A stretch of DNA of 64,000 nt from Plutella xylostella (taxonomy: Eukaryota; Arthropoda; Insecta; Lepidoptera; Plutellidae). Position 1 is the stretch's first letter. Every line of letters starts with the position of its first letter. The notes beneath the pieces are model-generated. The model saw nothing but the letters and a program-made list of their open reading frames with translations, had not been told where the DNA came from and ran no database searches. Of the stretch, positions 33,101-45,784 are shown piece by piece. The stretch lies in contig NC_064006.1 of the NCBI RefSeq assembly GCF_932276165.1, positions 744,001 to 808,000 on the forward strand, given 5' to 3'. The position numbers and the translations under genes were made by a program.

Positions 33101-33460
33101 TATCAGATATAGCAGACGTTTTAGATAGTAGAACAGAATCCGTAGGCAGGTTTGATATGACTTCATCATCCATGACCCTAATAAAGATTGAGGTATTAAT
33201 TAATGTATGTTAATCTAATAAATATGTAGTTGGAAATGCACCTTTATGTAACATAGTGGAAATAAACTTTTCGTGATCCAAGATCGATGCTATTGAGTGG
33301 AAATTGAAAACTAAAATTTATTATTATTAAAACATTCTTCTGGTAGGGTAGAGTTAGGTACCTATAGTGTCTAGTGGAACCTTATGACATGTTCCTTCAA
33401 CCAGTCTAGCTTCAGCGTAAACTTAAATTTCACAATAGATGGATATGCTAAAATACGTTA

Positions 33461-33690
33461 TTGTTTTGGCATGTCATGAGAAGAGAAGATGATTATGTTA
33501 CAAAGAAAGTGTTGGAAATAAGACCTGAAGGAAGGCGTAAGAGAGAAAGACGAAGAAAGACGTGGTTTGATTGTGTGAAAGAAAATATGAGAGAGTGTGG
33601 AGTGAATGAGGATATGACAGAGGATAGGGTAAAATGGCGTGACATGACGCACAAAGCCGACCCTAAATAAGGATAAGGTAAGGAAAAAGA
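33461..33690 (+). pseudogene. C-terminal fragment of an RTE-type LINE polyprotein
   Basis: The 69-aa frame reads WHVMRREDDYVTKKVLEIRP and then GRRKRERRRKTWFDCVKENM, ending ADPK and a stop. This matches the conserved C-terminal region of RTE LINE proteins (W.GH..R.., basic linker, W.D..K..M). It is 5'-truncated, as most LINE insertions are, and belongs to a different subfamily from the 13293 element. Confidence 0.7.
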
Positions 33691-35601
33691 AGAAGCTGAA
33701 AAAATATTTTCAATTTGTGAATATTTGTAGCAGCTACATACCACGCGGCGTCATCGAGTTTATAAACGAATGAAGTCATCTCGCGACCTTCAAACTGAAT
33801 GAGGGGCACAGCGTTCGCGAAACGCAACGCTTTGCGAATTACAACCAGATGTTCTGGGGAATAGAGGTGAAAATGCGAACCTGGAGTATATAGGCCAATT
33901 AAAAGTGACTCTCAATGGAGTTTCGACTCTTCCTCTCTGGAATGCGAATTGGATTTAGTTTTTTTTTTCGTTTTACGTATAGGGATTTGCGCCGTGTGCC
34001 ACGGTGTTAAGGTGTATAGGATCTAGAGATTATTCTGTTGCTGAAAATTTGTATTTTGTCGAGTCTACAAATATAGGAAGGACACTTTTAAGGTAGCCGT
34101 AGTTGGGCTATGAAATAAAAACACATAAATCAATTTCAATAATTCATCTAGCAAACTCAGGTCTGAAAACATGACTTTCGCCACAAAACGCTGTAGTAAA
34201 TTGCAAACAGAAATCAATTCCCAATGTCATTTCCACGTCAGATGTTTCACCAGTGAGTGCCAGCAACCCGACTTATCCATTAGCAGCGCGAAACAGCTGT
34301 AGAGGAAATGAGCAGGCTGCATCCTGGGAGGTCACTCTATATGACGAAAAACCAAGTTTCGGAGCGCTGATGCCCGAGCCACGAGTCTATCTCGTTGTAT
34401 TAAGGCTAATTCACACACTGTTTAGTACGTATGCAAGTAGTCTGCGAGTAGACGTGCATGGCTGAATATGTGTGGCAGATTCAAAAGTTTTGCAAATACT
34501 ATATACATTGTATATTATACATACAACAAGCCCAGCAATGTAAACACTCGCACTACAGCTCTCGTTCGTTTGTTTTTCGTCAGTATAGAGTAGCCCTCCA
34601 GGTCGCCGACTGCTGCGGACCATGTCAATGTGTCAATTGACCATTACGTAACCCTGTTACTGATGTGTACCGTCGACGAAACATGCGGTTACTCGAATTA
34701 GGGCTATTAGGGAGAAGTTTTCAAAGATCAGATCAATGTAATCTAGGGAATTATTCCCAAACTGTGCCGTCTGAATTTGTATTGGAAAGTGACAGGAACA
34801 AAATTCTTCAGATAACAATTATGTGACTATTGAAAAACAGTCCTGACCTGACTCCTGAATAAAATAGTTGCCCAAAGTGTAAAGTGAAATTATGTAGATG
34901 AAGAAGGTAGATTCTTGCAAAGGCACCGTTGTACGTTGTTGTTGTAAGATATGAATGCAACGTACAGCAGTATTATCACTAGGATTTTTTAAATTCCCAT
35001 GGAAAATATTAGTGGGAAAATAGAAAACTGAGAAAATAAGCAATGCCCACGTTACATGTGGAAATAGTTGAATGATTGATTGATTGGCGTACGAATGGTT
35101 AGGTGTTGACTGGGAAAGCTAACATTTTCAAACGTAGAGAAAGTTTACAGCATTCTTAAATAAGCATGAAAGTATATACAATGTATTGCGAATGGATAGT
35201 GATGATTTTAATGCTCATGTCTAGACATTAATGTACGGTATGGGTAGGCATAAGTAGTTAAATCATCGCTAGGCTTCTTTGAATCTTATTTTTTTACGAA
35301 GTTTAAATTAAGATTTATTTTATAGTAAACGTGGACGTAAATGTGCGTTTACGAGTATTATTACGTTTACCGGAAAAAACTGGTACTAAAGTAACTCGTT
35401 TACCTTCGCATGAGGAAAATGACGTGCGAAATCCTGCAATTGTAAGCTCTAAAGTCTGATGATTTGCATAATAAGATGTCAAGAATATTCTTTAGCAAAT
35501 TTTTGTAGATAATATTCCGTGATTCGGATAAATCAGACTATGTTCAGGGTTTGGGTTGATGTTGATACCTAAGCCAAAACTGTAACAAACAGTTTTATAA
35601 A

Positions 35602-35810
35602 ATACTAGCTGTTCCTACGAGCTTCTCTTCGTCTTAACAAGTTTTCCCGTGGGAATTCCGGGATAAAAAGTAGGCTATGTTCTTTCTCAGGGTCTAGCTA
35701 GACCATGTATATACCAAATTTCATTGAAATCCGTCCATTAGTTTTTTCGTGAAAGAGTAACAGACAGACAGACACAGTTACTTTCGCATTTATAATATTA
35801 TATTAAGTTA
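35602..35810 (-). repeat. MINE-type microsatellite-linked repeat, minus orientation
   Basis: 'actagctgttcctacgagct' ... 'cccgtgggaattccgggata' ... (CAGA)n ... 'acagttactttcgcattt'. It is the reverse-oriented relative of 43869-44076. Such repeats are abundant in moths and are thought to be short non-autonomous elements, possibly Helitron-related. Confidence 0.75.
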
Positions 35811-37029
35811 GGAGTTTCTTCGAGTCTTATCCAATTATTATTGTATCAGATACAAACATAAGACTTGTGAACTAAAGTAGCTCGTTCATTCAAAGAGCCC
35901 TCACGAAACGTAAGAAGATGCCACAAACAGTGCCGATGGTTCCACTCGGAGTATCAATTGGCCACGTTCAAACACACAAAGTCTTTGATGACGTTGGTTG
36001 GAGATAATCGCTTTGATGTACGGCATCTTGTGTGTTCCTTTAGGAACAAGTATGTGTGCATGTTTCGTTAACTTGAGAGATTTTTAGGTGACAATTTGTC
36101 TATAATGTATATGACATGGCACCTTAAGAAGAAGGTATAGGTTACTTTGCCGCTATGTAGCTCCTTTCATGTTCTTCTCGGTGGTGGGATATCATAAATC
36201 TGATCTGATCTTAGAATCCAATCCTGGATATTAAAGTCTTGGCGTGACCGGTCCTTGCGATTATTGTTAGTTTTATTAGTCGTGTCCGTGACCTCAACTT
36301 CTCATTGATAATAACCATAGAATAACAAGTACAATTATAATTACTATTTATTTCATTACTGTAACATCGTCAATATAACCACATTTGTTGTGGCGGTTTG
36401 TATTTGTCGTTTGATCTTATTAATGAAATAAATCAGACTAAAGTGGCTCTTATCTAAACGGTTTTGTTAGCTACTTACACACACAATTTATAAGAGGGGA
36501 ATGTGTATTAGTAGTTGAACTATTAAATGTCATAAAGTATCATAAAGTGTTCCAGTTAATCCTGATTATTTATTGTTTTTTTAGGTTATTTTATTATATT
36601 TATCTATGATTTTACGTTATTGAATATTTATTGCCCATCAATTGAATTTCCCATCACGTAGCGATGAATTGAATTTCTTTGCAATTTCTGTGAAATGTGG
36701 CAATTTGCCAAAACGCCGACGTGTAAAGGTTTTCGTGCTGCAGTAAATAAAAACTTTTCTAGTTGAGCTGTTTCAGACTTATCAGAAATCTAGCACCGTG
36801 AAGACCAGACGTAGTGGCTTGCCAAAAACACGTATTTCGTAGTACTAGCTTTAAGGTCTTCAACCTTTCACTGTGTCAACGTGTTCATATACTTCTTTTT
36901 TAAGTTCATGTTACCAAGCCGCTGGTGCATATGAATATTATGTCATATTATTGGCGGATGATGGTGACTCATCAACACCAATATAATTTAATTTCCATGC
37001 CATAGATTTTCATTACACAAGTAGCCTAA

Positions 37030-37265
37030 TTCCAACTCCATTTAAACTGGAGCCTACGCCGCCTCGCATCGTTCTAACATAATAAGCGGCCACTTGCACT
37101 CGGCGTCGGTCTTGCCCCGACATTCGGGTCAATTGGAGAGCCTTACGTCATGCCGATGCCGCCGCCTTGTGGGAAACAAGCCCTACAAGTGCGGGAATGG
37201 CCATTTCACACTCCGCTTGACCCGCCCTGGACGTAATCGTCGTTCAGCTGACGAGTGTTTTTTAT
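37030..37265. other. unexplained GC-rich island in intron 2
   Basis: About 230 bp of GC-rich sequence in AT-rich intron. One plus frame is open for about 72 codons (ending TGA near 37265) but lacks an ATG. Small stems are visible (CTTGTGGG with CCCTACAAG). It could be a regulatory element, an unrecognised exon or a repeat I do not know. Confidence 0.35.
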
Positions 37266-37357
37266 GATGATTTGTTTATCGTGAATCTGTGAGAAATAGT
37301 GATAACTATAACGCTCACGTGCAATTAAAAATGTAGCAATGCAATGTGGTTGATGTA

Positions 37358-37454
37358 GTTCAATATTGCAGACGGCGTCGTTAAGCTAGACTTTTACCGT
37401 TTAGGAGTTATTTGGTGCTATTGTCACTGGGAACCATTTCATTGCTCGCGAGTG
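37358..37454. mobile_element. truncated copy of the 2300-2487 MITE family
   Basis: 'ggcgtcgttaagctagactt' and 'gtttaggagttatttggtgc' match the reverse-complemented MITE interior. The end 'attgctcgcgagtg' is followed by TA. Confidence 0.6.
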
Positions 37455-37675
37455 TATTAACTATGCATGCATAATTATGTGGCTTGAGAGTATAATCGCT
37501 CGGAAAATAAACCAAACAATTCATTGAAAGAAATAAAAAATATGATATTAACAAAGGCAAAAACTATGGTTCCAGAACATCGCCCTGCGTGACTCCACAA
37601 AGCTGCAGTCACGATTCGCGTTAAAAAGAGGGATCGGCTTATCCAATGAATAGAATTAATGTTATCGTTCCCCAG

Positions 37676-38799
37676 TAGGGCGTGCAAAACCGGAAGGTTT
37701 TCAAAACCGGTTTTGAATTTTCGGTTTTTAGCCTCAAAACCGGGTAACCGGTTTTTCACCGGTTTTGATATTACTTAAATATTTTTTGTCATACAGTACT
37801 AATTAAACAAGGAACCCATATTCTTAGATAGAGATATCCACAAAACATACGAATAAAACATTTTTTATGATATACTTACCTATTTTTAATCAGCCATATG
37901 ACAAATTAATAATTTAGTGAATAGGAAAAAAAGTTAAATAAGAATTATCATAGTACTTACTGTTATCACATCTAAAAAAAGTGTGTGGCACCTTAATGGT
38001 GTTTTTATATCGTTCTGTTATCATAAATAATTGTATATTTTAAACATACAGGCAGATTTTGAAAAAAAAACATTTATCGTCTGATTCTTACGACCACTCT
38101 ATAGTAGCAGTAAGATGATGAATGTTTTTTTGATGTATTACAGATTTGTTCATATCAACGCAACGAAAGAAAGCCTAACTCATTGATGGACACGACTGCA
38201 TTTGATTTGACGTCCTCAACACTTCATGAAAAATTCCATAACGTCGAATGCAGTCCCCGCACTTGGCCTAATTATATTTTCAACAACGGTCAATGCAGTC
38301 CTGTTTTACCTAGAGTTAGTATGAAGACCACCTTGTTGTGCTTTATTGGGCCAGATTTCAACGTTATAATTATGTGCACCCAGAGTACCTTTTTTTCACA
38401 CAGCAATAAGTTTTCATACAGCAAAAAATGTGAACTCACACGCACACATCGGTCACTGACGTCGTGTTTGCTTTACTGCGCCTAGGCAGAGTGCCGGCAT
38501 GTGCACCAGAAAATCGTCACTCAATTTCCATACAATATTTTAGTCCTTTTTTATGAGTTTCAGCATTAATCTAGTGTCCATCAGTGTGCCAACCGATATA
38601 CAAATTCTTTTATTTTTAGAGTTTATGGGTTCAACTTCTAATGTATGTAAAAAAGTATATAAAAATACGATCAAAATCGGTGAAAACCCGGTTTTCGGTT
38701 TCCGGTTTTGAACTCTCAAAACCGGTTATGAAAAACCGTGATATATTGTCCGGTTAACCGGTTTTCCGGTTAACCGGTTAACCGGTTTTGCACGCCCTA
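37676..38799. mobile_element. 1.1-kb non-autonomous DNA transposon with CCGGTT-rich ends
   Basis: Perfect 18-bp inverted termini TAGGGCGTGCAAAACCGG. The subterminal 100 bp on each side is packed with AAAACCGGTTTT and CCGGTTAACCGG palindromes, the kind of clustered sites that hAT-type transposases bind. No 8-bp target duplication is visible. If the terminal TA is the duplication, a TA-target family is possible instead. A 100-aa internal ORF (38183-38485) is unrecognised and probably not real. Confidence 0.75.
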
Positions 38800-39192
38800 A
38801 TTGAGGTCTGTGAGCATTTCGCCTAACTCCTCCAGCGTTTCCGCCATAATAACTATGTCATCAGCAAATCGTAGATGAGAGATATATTCGCCATTGACGT
38901 TAATGCCCAGTCTTTTCCACTCTACAAGCTTAAAAACATCTTCCAGTGCACAGGTGAACAGTTTCGGAGAAATAACATCTCCCTGTCTCACGCCCCTTTG
39001 CAACTGGATCGGTTTTGTGCTATGTTCGTGTAATCGAACTGACATTGTGGCAGCATTGTACATACATCTCAACACCTCGATATAGCGATAGTCTATATGG
39101 CACCGCTGAAGGGATTGAAGCATCGCCCAGAGCTCAATAGAATCAAAGGCTTTCTCATAGAAAACAAATACATAATTTAAAATAATAACCAC
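38797..39192 (-). pseudogene. RTE-type LINE reverse transcriptase fragment
   Basis: The minus frame carries KAFDS, LQRGVRQGDVISPKLF and LRFADDIVIM in the order of RT motifs A, B and C, ending EELGEMLTDLN. In motif A the usual F-V-D-Y reads F-V-F-Y, so a catalytic Asp is lost. The stop codon is the TAG of the abutting transposon terminus, so the frame is cut by that junction. A dead 5'- and 3'-truncated copy. Confidence 0.8.
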
Positions 39193-41264
39193 CTTAACTA
39201 ACTACTGTATTTAATTAGCTTTAAAAGCACTACTTTTAGAACTGTTCACATTACATAAGCATAAAATGTAATGAAGTCGAGATTTATTACACGACTGTGT
39301 GACTTTTATAGTGGCGTTTCATTTGATACATGTTCAAGGTGAGCAGCATGCATGTTCGTCTACATTAATTAGGCAATCTTAATTGTATGTAGATTCGACC
39401 GGTTATCTAATATCTGGTGCTGTTCTTGATGTATAAACAATGGAGGATGGTGGCGCCAGACTAGATGTATTTGGTAGGAACCTATACATATACCTCTAAT
39501 GAGGGTTTTTTTTATAGACTTTTTCCATAAAATGACCGCATAGAACTCGTCTTAATCCAATAAGTGAATACTATATAGATTATGTTTCAATTACTGATCT
39601 TGTCTTGTCGTTTATTTTACTCAAACAAATAAATCCACTCTGTGATTAGAAAGAAAATAGCACCAGCGAAAAGTCCAACTAGTTAACAAACCTTTTCTAC
39701 CCCTAAAGAATTAGTGTTCATGTTGTGTTTTTAGTAATAATTTCCATGTTTTCATCGGATCTATCATAAAACTATTTTAGTTCATCCCATTGGTTACTGG
39801 TTGTCTCTTTCTAATTTGAACTTCCTGCATCAGCAATCATTATTAATCTAATGACGATAAATCGTTCCCAGATGTGCCCGTGGCGCTTTAATTATAACTT
39901 TAAAGAAACATTCAGTCTTTTTGTTGCGCTGTTAAGCGTGAAAGTGATCGTATCACTTTCATCTTTATTAACCCTTCAGATGTTATCCGTCAAGTTTAAG
40001 ATCTTTACCTTGAGTATGATCTAGCGCCGCTAGTCCATCGAACTTCGATTAAAACGATAGATCACGCCCAGTCTTTAATAGTTCATAATTTTCAGGGCAG
40101 ACCGTTATTACAATAGCGATTAATAAGCAGTTTAGATTAACTAGTTTGATATGAATACATGGATGTTGTGCAATCTAATATTTTGTTACGATATAAAATG
40201 AAGTTAGAATTCTGTCATATATGTTTTTGAATCTGTGCTGTTTATTTTGTTTTTTTCACTAGTAACCATATTTTTAATGTCTATTTCTAAAGTTTCGTAA
40301 CTATCCTTCTGCGGTTCGTTAACTTGTGGAGCGTGGAGTCTTAATAGTCAGAAATGGCCGTCATTATTGGCTATTACAATAGTTCTTTTTTGTAGGCATT
40401 CCTCGTTTTACCCACGACTAATAGTTTATCCACTTCCTACGGCAACAGTTAAGTTATATCTAATACAATTCATTTGAAGATGTTGTGTGCAATGCTTAAT
40501 TTTGTACAATAGTTTATTTCGTATTAATATTCGCCCGTTATCTTATTGGCTTCGGCAATTTCCATGACACAGGGTAACTCTTGGCGGGGTGTGGTGCATT
40601 CATTTATTCATTCCCAAAGTTTCAAGTTTTCAACTCAAAGTGCTATGTTCACTTCGTATTATTAATAAAAATATAATGCGTACACTCTGTCATACGGAAA
40701 CGTACACACATCCGCCATTACGATGCACCGCCTGTTTGTTAGTCTGGCCGTGGGGCGTGACCGATTGGACACCATTAAAAACTTTTTTTGGTTCCCCTTT
40801 TAAGGTTTTGTGTATAGAAAAGAAGGCAGAAACTTAGTCAATATTTTTTAAGAAATTATACTTGTTTTGTACTATATGAATAAAGCGCTTATTAGATCTA
40901 GTTGTGGTTATCCTATGGATCCTGAAAGAGAGTTGTGATTACACTTGACGAGTGTTTATTTCCTGCTCAAGAAAATATTAAAATCGTCTTTAACTTATTC
41001 AAGTTTATGATTACCTTGCTTTATTACCATTAAACGCGGAATGGACCAATCAAATAACGGTTTATTGCCGTTTGAGTGTATCTCTTCTGCAGTTATTACT
41101 GCTATTATAACACTTGTGTCTTTACCTCTGCAATCAACTGCTTCAAGCGTGAAAACGTCATGGCCAATAAAAGTAGTATGAATTCCACCATCAGAAAGGT
41201 CTTTAGAAACGCTGTCTAGTATCTAGCGCAGCAAATATATTGTTGACCAGCCTATCGTGCGAGC

Positions 41265-41345
41265 TTCGCATCGCGTTTAAAAGGCATCCGTAGGAATTCT
41301 TGGGTAAAAATGCAGCATATAGCCTTCAGGGGTAATGTAGCCTTA
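41265..41345 (-). repeat. decayed MINE-type repeat fragment
   Basis: 'gagcttcgcatcgcgtttaa' ... 'ggaattcttgggtaaaaatg' aligns with 35602-35810 in the same orientation. Confidence 0.45.
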
Positions 41346-42298
41346 AATTATCATGTATTATCAAAACGTATAAAATACAAAAAATATTTAATAAAATGAT
41401 CCTATTTATGATATAAGTGTAGATGAACAAAAATTATGGAATATTCTGTCGGCTAGAGGTGTGATGGCTGCCAATCTAACAGTCGCTGCATTCGCCATGT
41501 GCCGGTCATTAACCCGCGACGTGATCTCGGCTCACATCTGTTAGTGCAATCAGTACCAAGTCATCGACGGAACAGTTTTTGTAGGTTCAGAAGACTTTTT
41601 GTTACTTCATACTATACTTTTTAAAGGGCCTGTTGGTAGTGAGTTGACGAAATTGATTGAGAAACAGACTTTATCGTGATCGTTTCTTTCTACTGTGTTA
41701 GGTTTTTTTTGAATTTGGAGTTGCTATGTATTTTAAATGTGTATTACTATACTATGTCCATCTTATTAATAGTTTTTTGACATTCGAAATCCCATACATA
41801 TTCGATGACTGCAAACGAAAATCAACTTTACTTATCAGACATAAGCGAAGGTCAAATCAGTAATCTGTGAACCGTATCTTAAATGAAGTTTGTCACCCTG
41901 TCAACGCCTATATGCTTCTTTAGTAGTTTTTTATTTCTACTACCATGACTCTATGTTACCTCTCTTCAAGTGAGTAATCACAGTTTGTTTTTGTGCTCAT
42001 TAAAAGTATTTTTTTTTATTGTCAGTAATTTTTATGTCATCTTTTTTGGTGTTTTTTACTTGTGTTATAATAGGTTGTTTATGAATGTTATTATGAATCA
42101 TCTTTCGGTAGTCGTTATTATATTTTCGGATTACTCTTTAGCAAAAGATTTTGTAATGCAATTTAAATTTAATTTCACGGACGTAATTTTTAGGTAATGT
42201 ATTGTTTATGTATAAATTAATTTATGTTCCCATTGCTGGATAAAGTCTGATCTAAAATCATTGAATTTTAATTGATAAGCATTATTATGTTCCTATAG

Positions 42299-42658
42299 TT
42301 ACGAGTTTTGTAGTACGTATCCATTTGTCAAACGAGTAGTTTTGCCATGTCTTGTCTTGTTTGTCAGATTGTTATAAAATTGACCAAGAAAACGTAAATC
42401 AACGTCCACAATGTCAAGTTGACGTATAACATACAAGTCCTTGGCATTATTGCCATGTGTGGCATCACCGGCTTCTACAATTTCAACCTTAGCATCTCTA
42501 TCGTAAGGTTTAAAGTCTTCTGATACCTCAGGTTTATTTGCCCCTACCATGATATACATACATTTCTCAAATATGAATTTTACCACAGTTGCATTAAAGA
42601 CTAAATTGCGTGCAAGTATCAGTGAGGATGACATCATTGGTTTGTTTGCATGAGACAC
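42299..42658 (-). CDS. unrecognised 119-codon ORF with protein-like composition
   Basis: The minus frame is bounded by a TGA just upstream and TAA at its end. It starts at a GTG; the first ATG is 7 codons inside (MMSSSLILARNLVFNATVVK). Further in it reads GANKPEVSEDFKPYDRDAKV and DLYVIRQLDIVDVDLRFLGQ. The mixture of charged and hydrophobic residues and the third-position pattern look like real coding sequence, unlike nearby chance ORFs. I see no clear splice sites. It could be a retrocopy, the remnant of an integrated element, or an exon of a nested minus-strand gene. No family is recognised. Confidence 0.35.
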   Translation of the reverse strand: MSHANKPMMSSSLILARNLVFNATVVKFIFEKCMYIMVGANKPEVSEDFKPYDRDAKVEIVEAGDATHGNNAKDLYVIRQLDIVDVDLRFLGQFYNNLTNKTRHGKTTRLTNGYVLQNS

Positions 42659-43868
42659 TTTACGAATTCAGAGACGGTCCAACTTGGAAATACGTTGGTA
42701 ATATGTATACTTATGGGTTCTTAAAAAAAAATTAACTAAATCAAATGATAGTTTAACAGTGAACTTGCGGCCAGCAGGGCAATGTACCGTATCTAACGAC
42801 GACGTTGTGCCATTTCTGAATTGGTACCATCAACAATTCATAATTCATTTATTGTCTCATAAGCTAGATTGTCAAGTTAATAATTAGGTATAGGTACTTA
42901 TTCTCCTTCTTATAGTGCCTCTCCATCATTGGAGGTTAGCAGTCAGCTCTTTGCAGCGCTCTCTATTCCTGGCTGTTTTAAATAATTCTTCCACGGTTTT
43001 TACACCGGTCCACTCTTTGGTACTTATTAATTGTAGCCAAACAGAACACCATAATAGTCTTAAATTACTAAAAGGCTTTTATTTAGAAATAAAACCTGGC
43101 TCTACATAGTCTACATAGACCTTACTTAAACATATATGCTAAGTGAAACCGCAAATGGTAATTTTACATAATGTGGATAATAAATTCTTGCTATGATGTC
43201 ATGTTTAGCGGCAGATTATAAGTTGAGTAAACTGAATGGTAATTCTTTGAACATTTTTTACTTTTTACGGATAACATAAATGTTAAGTTGACCTGGCTGT
43301 TTCTGTAGTATCAAACTTATTTTATTTGATGTATTTTTTATGAAACTAAACTAGGCTTCTAATTAAGTAAGAAAACTAAACAAAAAATATGATATCAAGT
43401 TTAAAGTAAGTCCACAGGTTTTAGATAATGGACAGATCAACAATTTAGGTCTGATTGTTCACGGGTCACGGTCGATCTAAAACATTATACATAGGTACAT
43501 TAGTATAAAGACTATTTATTACTCCTATTCTAAAAAAATGGAGCAGTAAATAATATTAATTTAAAATTATATAATAGTCGTCTTGCACCATGTAGATATG
43601 ATGTTGGGTTATAAAGCAGTTTGCGCAGACCTTGTAGGTGAATTCTAATCGCCTGGTGATCGTTAAACTCGTTTACAGTTTATAACTAGGGGTTGGCGCA
43701 GTCGGGAGAAAGTCTCGTTTAGTTGTCAAGGTAGTTAGGTTGTCAATAAACATATTGTAATTTTCTCTAATGTTGGTAACGAAAGCTTTATAATGTACCT
43801 GGCTGTAGTTTCCGTCATCTCCACACATTGACAGTATAATTATTCACTCATTTATAATCCTAACTTCC

Positions 43869-44076
43869 TAACTAATATTATAAATGCAAAAGTAACTGTG
43901 TCTGTCTGTCTGTCTGTATGTCTGTTACTCTTTCACGCCAAAACTACTGAACGGATTTGAATGAAATTTGTTATACATACGGTCTAGACCCTGGGAAAGA
44001 ACATAGGCTACTTTTTTCCCGGAATTCCCTCGGGAAAACTTTTTAAGGTGAAGCGAAGCGCGCGGGAACAGCTAGT
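43869..44076 (+). repeat. MINE-type microsatellite-linked repeat
   Basis: 'ataaatgcaaaagtaactgt', (GTCT)n at about 43899-43922, 'cccggaattccctcgggaaa', then 'gcgcgcgggaacagctagt'. Inverse relative of 35602-35810. Confidence 0.8.
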
Positions 44077-44118
44077 AAATTATATAAACCTATATATAGT
44101 ATGTTAAACAATCATAGC

Positions 44119-44385
44119 CTACTTCCCTCTCTCTAATGCCTGTATGAACTCGGTAAATGAAACATATGAATGCCATGCAAGAATCGTACCTACATTCACG
44201 GGCCGATGTCCAAACACAAGTATGGTGATGTCATCCGTACGTCGGTGCATTATGTCCTTACTCGTATGGTAATACGGTGGGTTTGGTATTCTGGTCAGTG
44301 GGTTTGGCAATATCACAGGTATATTGAGTATTGGGTTTTCATGCTTTTCTTGATGGAGAGGTGAGTAATTTTTGATAATATACAT
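44119..44385 (-). other. unrecognised ORF region
   Basis: The minus 88-codon frame includes DDITILVFGHRPVNVGTIL and AWHSYVSFTEFIQALERGK and looks protein-like. The plus strand has an overlapping Trp-rich frame ending at a donor-like GAGAG|GTGAGT. Neither is recognised. Confidence 0.2.
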
Positions 44386-45490
44386 TTTGTTACTTTTTCA
44401 TTAGTGTCAATTTTTTGATTTTGAATACTGCCAGGAAATTATTAAAATACCACATAATATTATAGAAGCCTAGCGTACTTGGCCCATCTCTCGTGGCCCG
44501 TCGGCCCGCTGGTCCAACTAACGATGAGGAAGTTCCAGGAAAGAGTGTTGTAGATGATTACGTGCTGATGACAATAATAATATTTTGGAAAGTAAATATG
44601 AATCGGGCTAACTTGGTTTGTGTTTGATAGCTTCATAACTCAAACGGGAAGAGGAAATGCATTAAACCTGCGTGAGCCGGTCACATCCTGTTCACAAGGA
44701 AGGATTAAAACGACAGTAATGTTGATTCCTGTCGTATGGGAGGCAGGTGCGATCAATGATTTATTAATTACTAACGTAATTGCAGGAACTTATATTTTTT
44801 TCGATGGGTTGTGTTTTTTGCAAGGTGTCTGTCTATATTACCAAAAAAAGTAAACATGGTCTAAAGAGTGTTTTAAATCTTTTTTGACAAATAATTATAT
44901 ATTTACTTACATACCGTTTTTTAAGCGCTCAGCATATTTTTTAACTTTTGTTTAACGTCCAGTTATGATGAAAAGACATACGGTCGGTATACTGTCACTG
45001 CCACTTTTGCAACAAAAACATTGATGTAATCATGCTTTCTGAGAATTACATACAACTTGGAATGCATCCGAGACTTGTTTAATAATAAACTTTATTAGAA
45101 CATTGTCATTGTCAAAGAGTCATTCTTATTTCTGTACACCGCTGTATCACCTCTTTCTTAGTGATAGTAAAATGTTTTCTTCAAAGTCGTCGCACAACAC
45201 AATACACCTACCAGCATTTCAATGTTACTGTCTGTGCGATCTGATGATGTGACAAATATTTTTATCCCATGAATAAAAAATAAAATATTTTCGTATTTTT
45301 ATCTTTTCATCTTACTAATGTAATTTTTTACCAATACTTCTGTTATTCAACATCTACATTGAGTTTTTTTTATTGTGTAGTTTTAGTAGTTTTTGATTTT
45401 TTTCTTATAAACAATCATGAATGTTTGCAATCCGTTGCCTGTTTCCTCTCCAATCTGTGTACCAAGCGTGGAGATTTTTGCAGAAACCAT

Positions 45491-45784
45491 TCAGTCTATG
45501 AAAGAGGTCGTAGTGCTTATTACGGGCTGTGTATCTGCACGGTTTCGCTTCGCTGGAGCAGGTATATGTTGTAGTGTGTGACTGCAAGAAGCAGCTGGAG
45601 TAGCATCACGGAGCACTACGTACACGCAGTCACCGCCTCGCTGGAGCAGGATGTCCTCCATGTAGAGTTTATCACGGACTATGTACCTATATCTGCACGG
45701 TTTCTGAGTTGACAAACATTGCGGCGTTGACGCGTCAATACTCCCGAGAGCTCGCATTGTTTGCCGAACACACTGTGACGTCAT
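45491..45784 (-). other. unrecognised GC-richer ORF region
   Basis: The minus 97-codon frame includes RDKLYMEDILLQRGGDCVYV and HIPAPAKRNRADTQPV. The segment is GC-richer than the intron around it. The words 'atctgcacggttt' and 'ctggagcagg' each occur twice. Could be a decayed repeat or an old coding piece. Confidence 0.2.

Noticed and set aside
37475..37675. Another LINE RT fragment (QLCGVTQGDVLEP on the minus strand)
   Set aside because: Only one motif-like word, followed by a stop; too weak to annotate.
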